From positions 3,348,001-3,412,000 of the forward strand of contig NZ_CP172312.1 in assembly GCF_047946665.1 (NCBI RefSeq): DNA of 64,000 nt, written 5' to 3'. The position numbers and the translations under genes are program-made. The notes beneath the pieces are model-generated. The model was not told the DNA's origin. It worked only from the letters and a program-made list of their open reading frames with translations, and did no database searches. Of the stretch, positions 10,015-18,359 are shown piece by piece. The first letter of the stretch is position 1. Each line of letters begins with the position of its first letter. The DNA is from Allohahella sp002354735 (GTDB lineage Bacteria > Pseudomonadota > Gammaproteobacteria > Pseudomonadales > Oleiphilaceae).

Positions 10015-10362
10015 ATGAATAGATTTAAGTCTCTCATTGCACTTGTAATGCCATTGATCACGGCCTACGCAGCCGCAACAGAAGTGGGCGACGTATCCAT
10101 AGTCAGTCTCGACGTTAACAGAAGCCTGCAACAAGTCTTCGTCCTCACATCATCTACACACAAGCCGCAGATGGATTGCCATAAGGATATATGGTGGCAT
10201 TTCACATTCAGCATTAAAACTGAAGCTGACAAGGCAGTTTTCTCAACCCTTCTGGCTGCACAATCCGCCGGCAAGAAAGTTTTTATTAGCGGCAAATCAG
10301 ACTGCCAACCTGATGGTTATAACCGTGTTGAAGAGCTACTTCACGTCACCATCAAAAATTAA
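10015..10362 (+). CDS. Small secreted two-cysteine protein
   Basis: This 115-residue protein has a signal peptide (MNRFKSLIALVMPLITAYA). The mature part has two cysteines 42 residues apart (MDCHKD and KSDCQPD). Between them the helix FSTLLAAQSAGKKV is followed by FISG, and a closing strand LLHVTI ends the protein. It is the clearest member of the local set with the LLxAxxxGxxV motif. A 78-base AT-rich gap separates it from the previous gene, so it may have its own promoter. Its function is unknown. The fold might be of a B-subunit or OB type, but that is a guess. Confidence 0.75.
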   Translation: MNRFKSLIALVMPLITAYAAATEVGDVSIVSLDVNRSLQQVFVLTSSTHKPQMDCHKDIWWHFTFSIKTEADKAVFSTLLAAQSAGKKVFISGKSDCQPDGYNRVEELLHVTIKN

Positions 10363-10508
10363 AGACAGCATTCAGTGGTATAGATAATTAAATGTAAAGA
10401 CTAGCTAATCGACATAATATACAAACAACGCACCAAAAAATTATTGTTAATCAACCTGTTGTACACTTAAGTCTTAGCAATTATCTACTGAATTAAAGGC
10501 ACAATGAA

Positions 10509-10835
10509 ATGAACTCAAAAATAGCATTTTTATTTTTATCAGCCCTTACCATCCAGAACGCCTCAGCCGAGTGGACAAGTTCATTACAGGTTAGTGCAGT
10601 AGAAGTTCATGCCTCGGGGGTGTATATCCTGGTTCCTGTCTCTGGATTAAAGGCAACTAGCTGCATAAGCACACAGACTTACCAATATATTCAATTTTCC
10701 TCGGTTAATGAAAAACTGACCGATCGAGCTTTATCATCGCTTCTATTCGCAAAAGCTACGGGAACGAAATTCAAAGCGCACATCGACAGCTGTCATAACA
10801 GCTACGCCCTCGCTAACTCAATCTCTTTGGATTAG
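10509..10835 (+). CDS. Small secreted two-cysteine protein
   Basis: This 108-residue protein has a signal peptide (MNSKIAFLFLSALTIQNASA). The mature region has two cysteines 43 residues apart (KATSCIST and IDSCHNS) and the helix LSSLLFAKATGTKF between them, matching the two upstream genes. The upstream 146 bases are strongly AT-rich and may hold a separate promoter. AAAGG lies about 11 bases before the ATG. An out-of-frame ATG at 10504 is closed at once by TGA, so 10509 is the start. It is the last of the row. Its base composition is lower in G+C than the flanking core genes, consistent with acquired DNA. Confidence 0.7.
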   Translation: MNSKIAFLFLSALTIQNASAEWTSSLQVSAVEVHASGVYILVPVSGLKATSCISTQTYQYIQFSSVNEKLTDRALSSLLFAKATGTKFKAHIDSCHNSYALANSISLD

Positions 10836-11217
10836 TTCTTCAGGGGCGTCCTTTTCTGTCTTTGTTAAACGTGTCTCGGCTGCTTGACTGATCCGGAGTT
10901 AACAGAACCGCCGAGAGCTCGTCGGACCGCTTGAGCAACTCATTCGGAACTCGTTTTCCTCCAGATCAGCTTGGCGCTAAGCGCGTCAACGTTTGATCTC
11001 TGGATCACTCGTCATGCTTCGCACCCTTATCGGGGCGATCCTACTATGTGCATTTATGCATTGCGTTTTAACCCCCTGCCTCAGCCACGCCGCTTTAAAC
11101 CGGCCGCTGCCTGCGATCAAATCGGCAGGAGCGGCTGAGCAGGGAGACATCGTCCGAGCACGGTATTTGAATAGAGAAACTCTTTTCACTCCAGGCGGCC
11201 TCAGAATCATTCGTCAA
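10836..11217. other. Gap with no supported gene
   Basis: No ORF here is convincing. A plus-strand frame with an ATG at 11014 begins like a signal peptide (MLRTLIGAILLCAFM) but runs on as the antisense of the decayed repeat gene downstream, so its C-terminal half cannot be real as it stands. It could be a remnant of another secreted protein joined to the pseudogene. Confidence 0.4.
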
Positions 11218-11960
11218 TCAAATCGCACACCCGAAATAGAGTACCCTGCATTTTTGTCATTGAAAATCGTGAGGCCATTGCCGGCCGGATCACTGAATAT
11301 TTCTGGCTCAGCGCCACTTCCGGCATCACTGGCTAATTTCACAGCTGCGCTCCATGTGCCAAACGCATTGCTGTAGCGAGCGCTCCAGACGTCAGCGTAG
11401 AAGCGACGTCGCTTTCCAGCTGTCAGACCGCAGGTACGTTACCAGTGGCATCGACCGACACTTTAGGATGTTCCTCAATTGTTGATAGCTTTTATGGCGG
11501 CCCCCAGAAAAATGTCGAACCGTTGTACCGATTCGCCCAGATACTACTGCCGCCGATATCATTCTGCTGCCAGATGACTGTGGCGTTGCCGTCCGCAGCA
11601 GCGGCAACCTCTTAATAATAGTAGAGCCGGTAGCTGATTCAGCTAGCTGCGCGATTTCCGGCAGCTCCTTGAGACAGTTGTAGCGGCTGCTCCAGATACT
11701 TGTTTCTGCACCCTGCGTCTGTCGCCACACTGCATGCGCACTCTCGGCAGCTTTGGACCCTATCTTAACCGAATGGGCCGAGCCTGAATCATCAGTCTCG
11801 ACGAGTAAGGCTGGCACCCGGGCCTCAGAGACAGCCCTGTATCGCACGCCAGATGCTGTAGGTAGAGGCTTGCTGCTCCGATCAAACGACGAGCGCGTCG
11901 CCATCTGCGCCCAGCACGATATCAGGCCATCGTCATCGCTGGCGAGACGATTATTATCAA
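11218..11960 (-). pseudogene. Decayed tandem-repeat secreted protein (SIWxxRY / GNAxxVWQQ repeats)
   Basis: Pieces of one repeat family appear in different minus-strand frames. GDALVV, then an in-frame TGA where Trp is expected, then SEQQ and YSIWRAI lie near 11910-11850. LVETDDSGSA, HAVWRQTQG and SIWSSRYN follow near 11830-11690. DGNATVIWQQN, SIWANRYNG and FFWGAA follow near 11610-11490, then HPKVSVDATGN near 11470. VWSARYSNAFGTWSAAVKL through GLTIFNDKN closes at a TGA at 11218. The unit of about 45-50 residues is typical of large secreted repeat proteins with beta-propeller-like modules. At least three frame changes and two stops show the gene is dead. Only a C-terminal piece remains and no start is seen. 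Confidence 0.7.
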
Positions 11961-11985
11961 TTAGTACTGAATTTACTAATTAGTA
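11961..11985. promoter_or_regulatory. TACTAATTAGTA palindrome and a third half-site upstream of the ATPase gene
   Basis: A perfect 12-bp palindrome lies at 11974-11985. A TTAGTA half-site at 11961-11966 makes a second inverted pair with its left half. The surroundings are AT-rich, and GATAAT at 11991-11996 could be a -10 element. The start of the ATPase gene is 47 bases further on. This suits an operator, but the binding protein is unknown. Confidence 0.4.
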
Positions 11986-12032
11986 TATGGGATAATAAAT
12001 CTTAATAAACTGATCATCGAAATGGGCATATC

Positions 12033-13181
12033 ATGACATCCTCGTCGCATACCAACTGGCACTTCCCCCGCACCAAACTTGCGGAAAGGATCTTGAAAAG
12101 CTTCAGAGAAGGGCTGGCTGAGCGCGTAACGATCTTCGCACCCCGGCGGCGCGGAAAAACCGAGTTTGTTCAGCGCGATATTGCGCCGATGGCTAAAGCC
12201 CAAGGTATTCTCGTTGTCTATGTGGATTTCTGGCGGGATAAAGCCTCCCCGGCAACGGCGCTCGCCACAGCCGTCATGACAGCCCGACGGGAACAGGAAA
12301 GCTGGTTTAAGGGACTACTGAGCAATTCCAGCTTGAAAGCCAGTCTGAACCTGCTCGGGGGCGATCTCGCACTGGAGGTGTCGCAACAGAGAAAACAGGC
12401 TGAAAAGAAGATAGTCGAAGCTGCTTTTGACGAGCTTGAAAGTACTGACAAGCCGGTGTTGTTATTGCTTGACGAAGTACAGCATCTTGCCACTGATCCC
12501 GACTTCAGCGATTTTACCGCCGCGCTGAGAAGCTTCATGACGGCGAGATCGGACTATAAGATCAAGGGCATCTTCACCGGCTCCAGCCAGGAAGGACTTG
12601 CCCAGCTGTTCAAGCGAACGAAGGCCCCCTTCTACAACGCCAGCTCTACCATCGAGTTCCCCGATCTGGGGGAAGATTTTGTCGCCTTCGAACTTGATGT
12701 CTTTCGTCGCGTGACCGGTGGGGCACATCTTGACGGGTCGAAGGCCAATGAAGTTTTCAGAGCGATGGCACGGGCACCCGGAAGATTCACCGACCTACTC
12801 AAAAGAATGGTGCTCGAAGAGGTTCATGATATCGACGAAGGTGTTTCCCGCTTTTCAGATACCGTAATTGAAGAAGACCATCAGCAGTTCATGACACTGT
12901 GGCAGGGCATGCACCCGATGGACAAAGCTCTGCTGATCATGATCTCACGGGGCGAACATAAAGGCCTCTACAGCGATGAGTACAAAACAAAGCTGAAAGC
13001 GCTCTGTCCAGAACTGGACCCCCCAAAAAATTCAGCTATCCAGAACGCAGTGAATCGGCTCAAGAACCACCCGATCAACGCTATCTTCAGCAGTGAGCAT
13101 GGCCTCTGGCGATTTGCAGACCCCGCATTCGAACATTTCGTGGCGTCACAGGATAATCAGGGGGACGAGACAGAGTTTTGA
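12033..13181 (+). CDS. AAA-type ATPase (archaeal-ATPase / orphan ATP-binding protein)
   Basis: This is a 382-residue cytoplasmic P-loop protein. Walker A is APRRRGKTE at residues 36-44. Walker B is LLLLDEVQHL near 143-152. A sensor-like stretch GIFTGSSQEGL lies near 185. The C-terminal third is helical and looks like a winged-helix (ALLIMISRGEHKGLYSDEYK, NAVNRLKNH), as in AAA-family archaeal ATPases and relatives. It stands alone, between a pseudogene and a lipoprotein gene, with its own palindrome-bearing promoter. Such orphan ATPases are common in islands and some act in defence or stress responses, but nothing here proves that. No partner nuclease is adjacent. Confidence 0.8.
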   Translation: MTSSSHTNWHFPRTKLAERILKSFREGLAERVTIFAPRRRGKTEFVQRDIAPMAKAQGILVVYVDFWRDKASPATALATAVMTARREQESWFKGLLSNSSLKASLNLLGGDLALEVSQQRKQAEKKIVEAAFDELESTDKPVLLLLDEVQHLATDPDFSDFTAALRSFMTARSDYKIKGIFTGSSQEGLAQLFKRTKAPFYNASSTIEFPDLGEDFVAFELDVFRRVTGGAHLDGSKANEVFRAMARAPGRFTDLLKRMVLEEVHDIDEGVSRFSDTVIEEDHQQFMTLWQGMHPMDKALLIMISRGEHKGLYSDEYKTKLKALCPELDPPKNSAIQNAVNRLKNHPINAIFSSEHGLWRFADPAFEHFVASQDNQGDETEF

Positions 13182-13269
13182 CACTGAGCATCGATCATTT
13201 GGTGGCGCTGTCCGTCTAAGGTTAGCAAAGCTTTCATCCAGCACTGCTGCCTGACATAAAAGGGATTTT

Positions 13270-15255
13270 ATGAAACTCTCCGTGCGACTTTCGTCTGCGC
13301 TTTTCCTGTTGATTTCGATTTTAAGTTTGGTCGCCTGCGGCGGCGGTGGTTCCGGCAAAGGCGGCGGTAACAAGGGCGGCTCGGACGGCGGCCCGAACAC
13401 ATCGGCAGGCGGCCAAACGAACCCGGCATTTCCCACAGCTACGCCGGCGAATGTCAATGGCGGCTACAAGGGCAGCCTCTACGTTCGTTACTCCGACGGA
13501 CTTGGCCGACTGGATGCAGACACTGGCATCATGGAGTTCCTGTACAACTCCCACGAAATCGTATGGGCATCCAAGGATGGGGAGATTCTGTCTACGGTAT
13601 CGCTGGATTACTACGACGGCAATTTCGTCCGCGTATACGACAGTCGCGGAATCTTGCAATACACCTTCAAATTCAACGGCAGCCCCACCGGCGTGCCAAA
13701 AGTGTCGCCTGACGGAAAGGTCATTGCGCTCGGATATAATATCAGCCGCGGCTCCAGGGGCGTCGCCCTCTTCTCCCCGAACGGCACGGTCATCCGTGAT
13801 TTCGTCGACGATGAAAACGGCTATCTGAATGGCTATGACTGGACCAACGCTGGAAATTTGATTCTTATACAGGGGAACTCGTTTTCCGAAGTGGATTTCG
13901 GCCCCGACAAAGATTATGCGTCCGGCGAACCAGTCGTCTTCGCATCGACGACCGGCACACCCCTGAACCTTGAACTCAGCCCTGATGAAACAAGGCTTGT
14001 ATTTGACCGAATCGCAGACGATGGTTTTCGTCACATTTTTGTGATGAGCAAAGATGGGAGCGAGCTTCAGCAGGTCACTGCCACCCCGGGTGAGGCTGAG
14101 TATGACCCTACCTGGTCTCCTGATGGTGGGGCGATCGCGTTTCGACACGGGCGAGACTGGCTTGGCTGCGCGCTAGGCTATGTCGGCGGCATCTGTTACG
14201 GCTCATGTCCGACCCTGCACGCGGTTGCAGCTAACACGTCCATGGCAAACGTAGCGACCGGAAATCCTGTCTTCTTCGTTCGGGAAGTGCAGGACAACAC
14301 CTACTACACCATGTGTGCATTCGGCCCGCCGACCTGGACTGAAACGCCTGCGCTCGAACCTTACGAGTCAGGCACGGCCATGGAGGGCGAAGGCGCTAAC
14401 AGAGGCCTGACAGGCAAGCTGTATTATGCGTTTACCCAGACCGATTTCCTGTCTCTCGATCTCGTGACCGGCGTCGAACAGGCACTCAATACGATTCGAA
14501 GCCGCTATATCACCAATCCGCATGTGCGGCTGAATAGTGATGAGGTCGTATTTGAAAGAGCTTCTCACCAGTTGCCAGGTCTTGCGGATAATGATCAGAT
14601 CATCATCCAGAACTTTGCTGCACAGGAAATCGCCAGCTTTTACATCGAAGACGACTTTACAGCTGCTGGGCCGGAGCTCTCACCAGACGGAAAATGGGTG
14701 GCGGTGGAGTGGTCACCGCTTTCGCGGAACTCTCCCAGTGATGGCCCGGTGGTCACCCTGTTCGATAGAGAGGGAACCTTCTATAACGACTCAAGGTTCG
14801 TGAACTACGGCGACTATGAGTGGGCATCTGACGGCAGTCTATTGTTAAGCCGATTCCACCGCCTTTATCAGACCAGGGCGCTCAACGTCAGTGATGTGAC
14901 TGAAATCGCCAGTTTTCCTGCGACAATCTTCAACATCGCTGTGAGCCCAGACAACACCAGGGTGGCTTTTTCGATGGCAAACCATCTGTGGGTGTCGGAT
15001 ATCAACGGTGAGAACCTCACGCAGCTGACCACATCTGGTGGCAGCGAGTGGAACCCCGAATGGTCACCGGATGGCAGGCATATCGCGTTTACCCACCTGA
15101 AGAATGGTACGGATATACACGGGGCCTGGGTGGTTCCCGCTGATGCACAACGTGCGTACGTGGGCGAAGCTGGGAAGGTGCCATCGTCTGCTGCAAGCGT
15201 ACGGGGCGGGAGTGGCTTTATCGCTGTGAGTGGACCCTTGAATTGGACGGAGTAA
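13270..15255 (+). CDS. Lipoprotein with TolB-like WD40/PD40 beta-propeller repeats
   Basis: A signal peptide ends in the lipobox LVAC at about residue 23, so the protein is probably membrane-anchored. A Gly/Lys/Ser-rich tether follows. Several PD40 blades are visible: LSPDETRLVFDR, PTWSPDGGAIAF, LSPDGKWVAV, VSPDNTRVAF and PEWSPDGRHIAFTH. The total of 661 residues is longer than TolB and can hold one or two propellers. A Cys-rich insert near residues 298-360 (GCALGYVGGICYGSC) interrupts the blades. There is no Pal or TolQRA context, so this is not TolB itself. A role in binding surface or periplasmic partners is inferred. Confidence 0.8.
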   Translation: MKLSVRLSSALFLLISILSLVACGGGGSGKGGGNKGGSDGGPNTSAGGQTNPAFPTATPANVNGGYKGSLYVRYSDGLGRLDADTGIMEFLYNSHEIVWASKDGEILSTVSLDYYDGNFVRVYDSRGILQYTFKFNGSPTGVPKVSPDGKVIALGYNISRGSRGVALFSPNGTVIRDFVDDENGYLNGYDWTNAGNLILIQGNSFSEVDFGPDKDYASGEPVVFASTTGTPLNLELSPDETRLVFDRIADDGFRHIFVMSKDGSELQQVTATPGEAEYDPTWSPDGGAIAFRHGRDWLGCALGYVGGICYGSCPTLHAVAANTSMANVATGNPVFFVREVQDNTYYTMCAFGPPTWTETPALEPYESGTAMEGEGANRGLTGKLYYAFTQTDFLSLDLVTGVEQALNTIRSRYITNPHVRLNSDEVVFERASHQLPGLADNDQIIIQNFAAQEIASFYIEDDFTAAGPELSPDGKWVAVEWSPLSRNSPSDGPVVTLFDREGTFYNDSRFVNYGDYEWASDGSLLLSRFHRLYQTRALNVSDVTEIASFPATIFNIAVSPDNTRVAFSMANHLWVSDINGENLTQLTTSGGSEWNPEWSPDGRHIAFTHLKNGTDIHGAWVVPADAQRAYVGEAGKVPSSAASVRGGSGFIAVSGPLNWTE

Positions 15256-15273
15256 CGCAAACAGGTGCGCTTT

Positions 15274-15375
15274 ATGGATGTTCGCAATTATCAGGAACAG
15301 CTCGAGGCACAGCGCCTTGCCACGCTTGAAGAGCTGAGCGCACTGGATCAGGAGCTTGGTCTCGGCTACGAATGA
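15274..15375 (+). CDS. Possible 33-residue protein
   Basis: The short frame opens with ATG at 15274 and ends with TGA at 15373-15375. AGG at 15263-15265 sits at a good ribosome-site distance. The peptide is acidic and helical (EQLEAQRLATLEELSALDQE) and ends GLGYE. It starts 18 bases after the lipoprotein stop. It may be a real small protein or the head of a lost gene. No family is recognised. Confidence 0.3.
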   Translation: MDVRNYQEQLEAQRLATLEELSALDQELGLGYE

Positions 15376-15394
15376 GTTTTAACTACACCGGCAG

Positions 15395-16243
15395 TCATGC
15401 CTGCACTCGCTCCGCAATGAGAGTCATGTCCAACCGGCGCCAGTACCACAGAAGCCCGGCAGCCATCACATACATGCATAAGCCGAAGGCCAAGACTGTC
15501 GGCAGGACTTGCTCTGGTTCTGGCAGGATCGCCAGCAACGATAAGGCCAGCGACAGATTCCGGATCAGTGTCACCAGCACTACGCTGCGCATCCAGACTT
15601 TCGCGCGTTCAGACATCGGCGGCGCTGCGAAAACCAAGCCCAGCAGTACTGCTGCAATCAGCGGTTCGACGGGTCCTGTGAGGATGTCGTAGCCGTAATT
15701 GCCTGCCAGGACCAGGATCAAGAGCCCTACTAGCCAGCTCCCCAGTCTTTCAATATATGGCTGGGCTCGGTCAGTGTGCTCAGGAACTAGATAACGAGCA
15801 AACATACCGGCTATCAGCGGAACCATTGTGATAGCAAGGGAATAAGCCGACAGTGATAGAAACGAAACGTCGCCGAGGTCAATCACACCTGCCCAGGAAA
15901 ACAGGTTGATGGCAGCCACACTCACGCCCACCAGGCAGACGATAAGCACCGACGCCGCCCTGCCCGATCCGCCAGCAGCAGCAACGAAAGCACCTGCCGA
16001 ACTACCGCCTGCGGCGGCAATACACAGCGCCATTCCCGTTATGACTGGCGAAGAAAACCACCCGAAGGAAAAAGCCATTGCCAGAGCCCCAGCGGGAATG
16101 AGAGTGTTGTAGCCGAGCACTGCCCGGACCAACGGCCAGCTTAGCCATGGCTCATGCAGATTTTCTTCGTGCCGAGCCGCCCCGAGCGCGAACATGATGA
16201 CGATGGTGTTGAGCGCAACCCACCAGTCCAGTAGCTGATTCAT
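15395..16243 (-). CDS. BASS-family (bile acid:Na+ symporter-like) membrane transporter
   Basis: The start is placed at MNQLLDWW (16243), which overlaps the upstream flavoprotein stop by four bases (ATGA). The longer upstream reading lies inside that gene. The 282-residue protein is almost entirely hydrophobic, with about nine or ten membrane segments such as VIMFALGA, ALCIAAAGGSSAGAF and LVGLLILVLAG. The layout is that of the BASS superfamily, to which ACR3 arsenite carriers also belong. With ArsR and the flavoprotein in one operon, efflux of an arsenical or a related toxic compound is likely. The substrate cannot be read from the sequence. Confidence 0.75.
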   Translation of the reverse strand: MNQLLDWWVALNTIVIMFALGAARHEENLHEPWLSWPLVRAVLGYNTLIPAGALAMAFSFGWFSSPVITGMALCIAAAGGSSAGAFVAAAGGSGRAASVLIVCLVGVSVAAINLFSWAGVIDLGDVSFLSLSAYSLAITMVPLIAGMFARYLVPEHTDRAQPYIERLGSWLVGLLILVLAGNYGYDILTGPVEPLIAAVLLGLVFAAPPMSERAKVWMRSVVLVTLIRNLSLALSLLAILPEPEQVLPTVLAFGLCMYVMAAGLLWYWRRLDMTLIAERVQA

Positions 16244-17325
16244 AGCGCTGGCTCGCGGCGCTGAGAGGTGACGGCGCGTGAAAGCCGGCGCTGCTTCTCC
16301 AGATGTCTTACCACAACAGCCGCGTCGGGCCCGACGCCACGAAGCGTTGCAGAGGCATGCGAACGCTGCCACGGCACACCTACGAAATAAAGACCGGGCA
16401 CCGCGAGCGACACACCACCACGTTGCCGACTTGCCTCTTCGGCGCTCAAACCATCCAAACCTTCCAGAAACCTTGGCTTATTGATAAAGCCTGTCGCCAT
16501 GATGAGACTGTCGACGGACTGGTGCGAGTCCCCCCACTGCAGACCATCTGTTGTAATACGGTCGAACATCGGCTTATACAGAATTTTTTTGTCTTTGAAG
16601 GCCTGCTGGTACAGTCCCTGATCGAGAACCGCCTCGGTCAGGCGCCAGCCGAACCAGGCCCCTAGTGGCGCAGTGTCAAAGCCTGATGCTCGTAGCCAGA
16701 AATGAATGTCCCTGCCCAAAGGTCGCTGTTTCATGAAAACAGGTGGATGTCGTGCCACAAGGGTGACGTCGTGATCCGCCGAAAGCTCATAGGCAATTTG
16801 AACCGCAGAATTACCAGCGCCGAGCACGGTAACGTGCGAACCCCTTACATCTGCCGGCCTGCGATATTCTGATGAATGCAGAACCGCTCCCTTGAAACTT
16901 TCCAAGCCTGTCAGGTTCGGTCTATTGGGTGAGCTGAATGCACCTGTTGCCACGACGACGGCCTTTGCTTGCATGCTTTCACCGTTCCTCATAATCACGT
17001 TGAAGCCGAGGGCCTCCCGCTGAACCGAGCTCACAGGCGCGTCATACCTTATCGGAAAATCAAAACGTCGAGCATAGGCGGCTAGATAGTCGACCACCTC
17101 ATCTCGACGTGGATATCGACCGGGATCTCCCGGAAAGGCCATGCCGGGCAAAGCAGAATACTGAGCCGGCGAGAACAGTGACAGGCTGTCGTAGTACTTC
17201 GACCATGAACCACCTGCCTGGATACCCGCTTCCAGAACCTGAAAATCCAGACTTGCTGCCTGAAGGACATGCGCCATTGCCAGCCCCGCCTGACCAGCGC
17301 CAATAATCGCGACATCAACGTGCAT
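16240..17325 (-). CDS. FAD/NAD(P)-binding monooxygenase-like protein of an ars-type operon
   Basis: The ATG at 17325 is preferred to the GTG at 17331 because AAGGAG stands five bases before it. The 361-residue protein has an N-terminal FAD site IIGAGQAGLAM and a second NAD(P) site VLGAGNSAVQIAYEL near residue 170. A monooxygenase-type motif MATGF comes near residue 280. This is the pattern of flavin-containing monooxygenases and of ArsO-like proteins placed beside arsenic genes. It sits 46 bases behind arsR, with a palindrome in the gap, and overlaps the transporter downstream. The gene order suggests it modifies the compound that the transporter expels. Confidence 0.8.
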   Translation of the reverse strand: MHVDVAIIGAGQAGLAMAHVLQAASLDFQVLEAGIQAGGSWSKYYDSLSLFSPAQYSALPGMAFPGDPGRYPRRDEVVDYLAAYARRFDFPIRYDAPVSSVQREALGFNVIMRNGESMQAKAVVVATGAFSSPNRPNLTGLESFKGAVLHSSEYRRPADVRGSHVTVLGAGNSAVQIAYELSADHDVTLVARHPPVFMKQRPLGRDIHFWLRASGFDTAPLGAWFGWRLTEAVLDQGLYQQAFKDKKILYKPMFDRITTDGLQWGDSHQSVDSLIMATGFINKPRFLEGLDGLSAEEASRQRGGVSLAVPGLYFVGVPWQRSHASATLRGVGPDAAVVVRHLEKQRRLSRAVTSQRREPAL

Positions 17326-17337
17326 ATACACTCCTTT

Positions 17338-17349
17338 ATTTCGCGAAAT
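17338..17349. promoter_or_regulatory. ATTTCGCGAAAT palindrome, likely ArsR operator
   Basis: This perfect 12-bp palindrome is followed by a further half-site ACGAAA (17351-17356). It lies between arsR and the flavoprotein gene. A related TTTCCGAAAT occurs at 17673-17682, upstream of the internal arsR start. The repeated TTTCG/CGAAA pattern fits an autoregulating ArsR site; binding itself is inferred. Confidence 0.45.
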
Positions 17350-17371
17350 TACGAAACATGAACTATAAAAA

Positions 17372-17653
17372 TCAGCAGCACTTCTTCAGAAAGTCACCAA
17401 GCCCTTCCAATGTATCCTGAATACCAGCGACGTTCGGACGATATTCCACTTCCTTGCCGTGCTTCTCGTACTCCAGCAAACCAGCCTCCCCCAGTTGCTT
17501 GAGATGCTCGGATACCGTCGACATTCCCAAACCGGTGAGCTCTGCCACCTGACCAACCGTTAGGACCTGCTGCTGAGCGAATAGCAGCATGATCCGTTGG
17601 CGGTTCTCATTCGCCAGAGCTTTGAGAAACTTTCGTAACTGGGAGGGCAACAT
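17372..17653 (-). CDS. arsR: ArsR-family transcriptional repressor
   Basis: The 93-residue reading starts at MLPSQLRKFL. An in-frame ATG at 17755 would add 34 residues and overlap the MOSC gene. The shorter start is preferred because the segment ahead of it carries a TATATA-like -10 and a TTTCCGAAAT half-site. The winged-helix core is clear: ALANENRQRIMLLF, then LTVGQVAELTGLGMSTVSEHLKQL and EYRPN. The usual ELCVCDL metal-binding sequence is missing (TVGQVAEL instead). A vicinal Cys pair ends the protein (FLKKCC), which recalls the C-terminal cysteines that bind As(III) in the Acidithiobacillus-type ArsR. It should repress the flavoprotein-transporter genes downstream. Confidence 0.85.
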   Translation of the reverse strand: MLPSQLRKFLKALANENRQRIMLLFAQQQVLTVGQVAELTGLGMSTVSEHLKQLGEAGLLEYEKHGKEVEYRPNVAGIQDTLEGLGDFLKKCC

Positions 17654-17732
17654 TGAGAACTCACTTCGCGTTTTTCCGAAATATATAGCCAGCTCTACCT
17701 GCGTGTCAATCTCATCTTGAGCCGTACTGAAC

Positions 17733-18221
17733 TCAGATCGCCTTGACGCTGTCACCTAATAGCGCGCTACCGCCTTCAATCACCCGAGCAGTAATCCCCC
17801 CATGCCCACGTAGCGCATTGTACCCGCCCGGCCCAAGCGCCTGTTCCATTTTGCTGCAAGGATGGCAGAGCCCTGTATACTCGAGCACCACCTCCCCGAC
17901 ACGAAATTGCTTGTCCTTCAAAGCCAGCAGATTGATGCCAGAGACGACGATATTACGGCGCAGCAGAGCAGGCTCCACGCGCTCAATGTGCAGACACGCA
18001 GCGATCACCGGTAGATGTTCCTGCTGAATCAGCGTGACCTGTCGGCGGCTCTCGGCGCGGCCGCGGAAGCGATCGCCTTCGAGCCCCGTCCCAGGGCTCA
18101 TCGTCACCTGTTCCAGCTCGATCATGGCCGCACCGCGTGTCGGACGAATACCAATCCAGGTCACGCGACCAAGCTGTGGGAGCGTCGCCAGTAAGGCGTG
18201 AATCGGTCTGAGTTCAGACAT
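17733..18221 (-). CDS. MOSC-domain protein
   Basis: This 162-residue protein matches the MOSC (molybdenum cofactor sulfurase C-terminal) family. It shows GLEGDRFRG near residue 46, QVTLIQ, the RRNIVVSG segment, and the conserved cysteine in GLCHPCSKME, followed by ALRGHGGI. Stand-alone MOSC proteins of this size bind or move sulfur for the molybdenum cofactor or take part in N-hydroxylated base reduction. It lies head to tail with arsR and overlaps the longer arsR reading, so part of the transcription may be shared. No Moco enzyme is adjacent, so its exact job is open. Confidence 0.85.
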   Translation of the reverse strand: MSELRPIHALLATLPQLGRVTWIGIRPTRGAAMIELEQVTMSPGTGLEGDRFRGRAESRRQVTLIQQEHLPVIAACLHIERVEPALLRRNIVVSGINLLALKDKQFRVGEVVLEYTGLCHPCSKMEQALGPGGYNALRGHGGITARVIEGGSALLGDSVKAI

Positions 18222-18359
18222 TGTTCAGCGTTTCTCCTAATGTTGAAATGCCCAGCTTCCAGTCCTGTATGCGGCTGGCATCGTATCTTTGAGTATACCT
18301 TGCATATACGGCGCCTGACCGTGATTGCAATCCGAAGCGATTATACGATGGGGGTTTGA

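Noticed and set aside
10993..11376. Plus-strand ORF with a signal-peptide-like start
   Set aside because: The second half is the antisense of recognisable repeat sequence of the pseudogene; only the first 70 or so residues could be a remnant.
11392..11904. Minus-strand ORF of 170 codons taken as an intact gene
   Set aside because: Only its middle part fits the repeat family; before and after it the family sequence continues in other frames, so it is part of a pseudogene.
13321..14148. Minus-strand ORF of 275 codons
   Set aside because: It is opposite the propeller lipoprotein, whose SPDG repeats fix the true frame.
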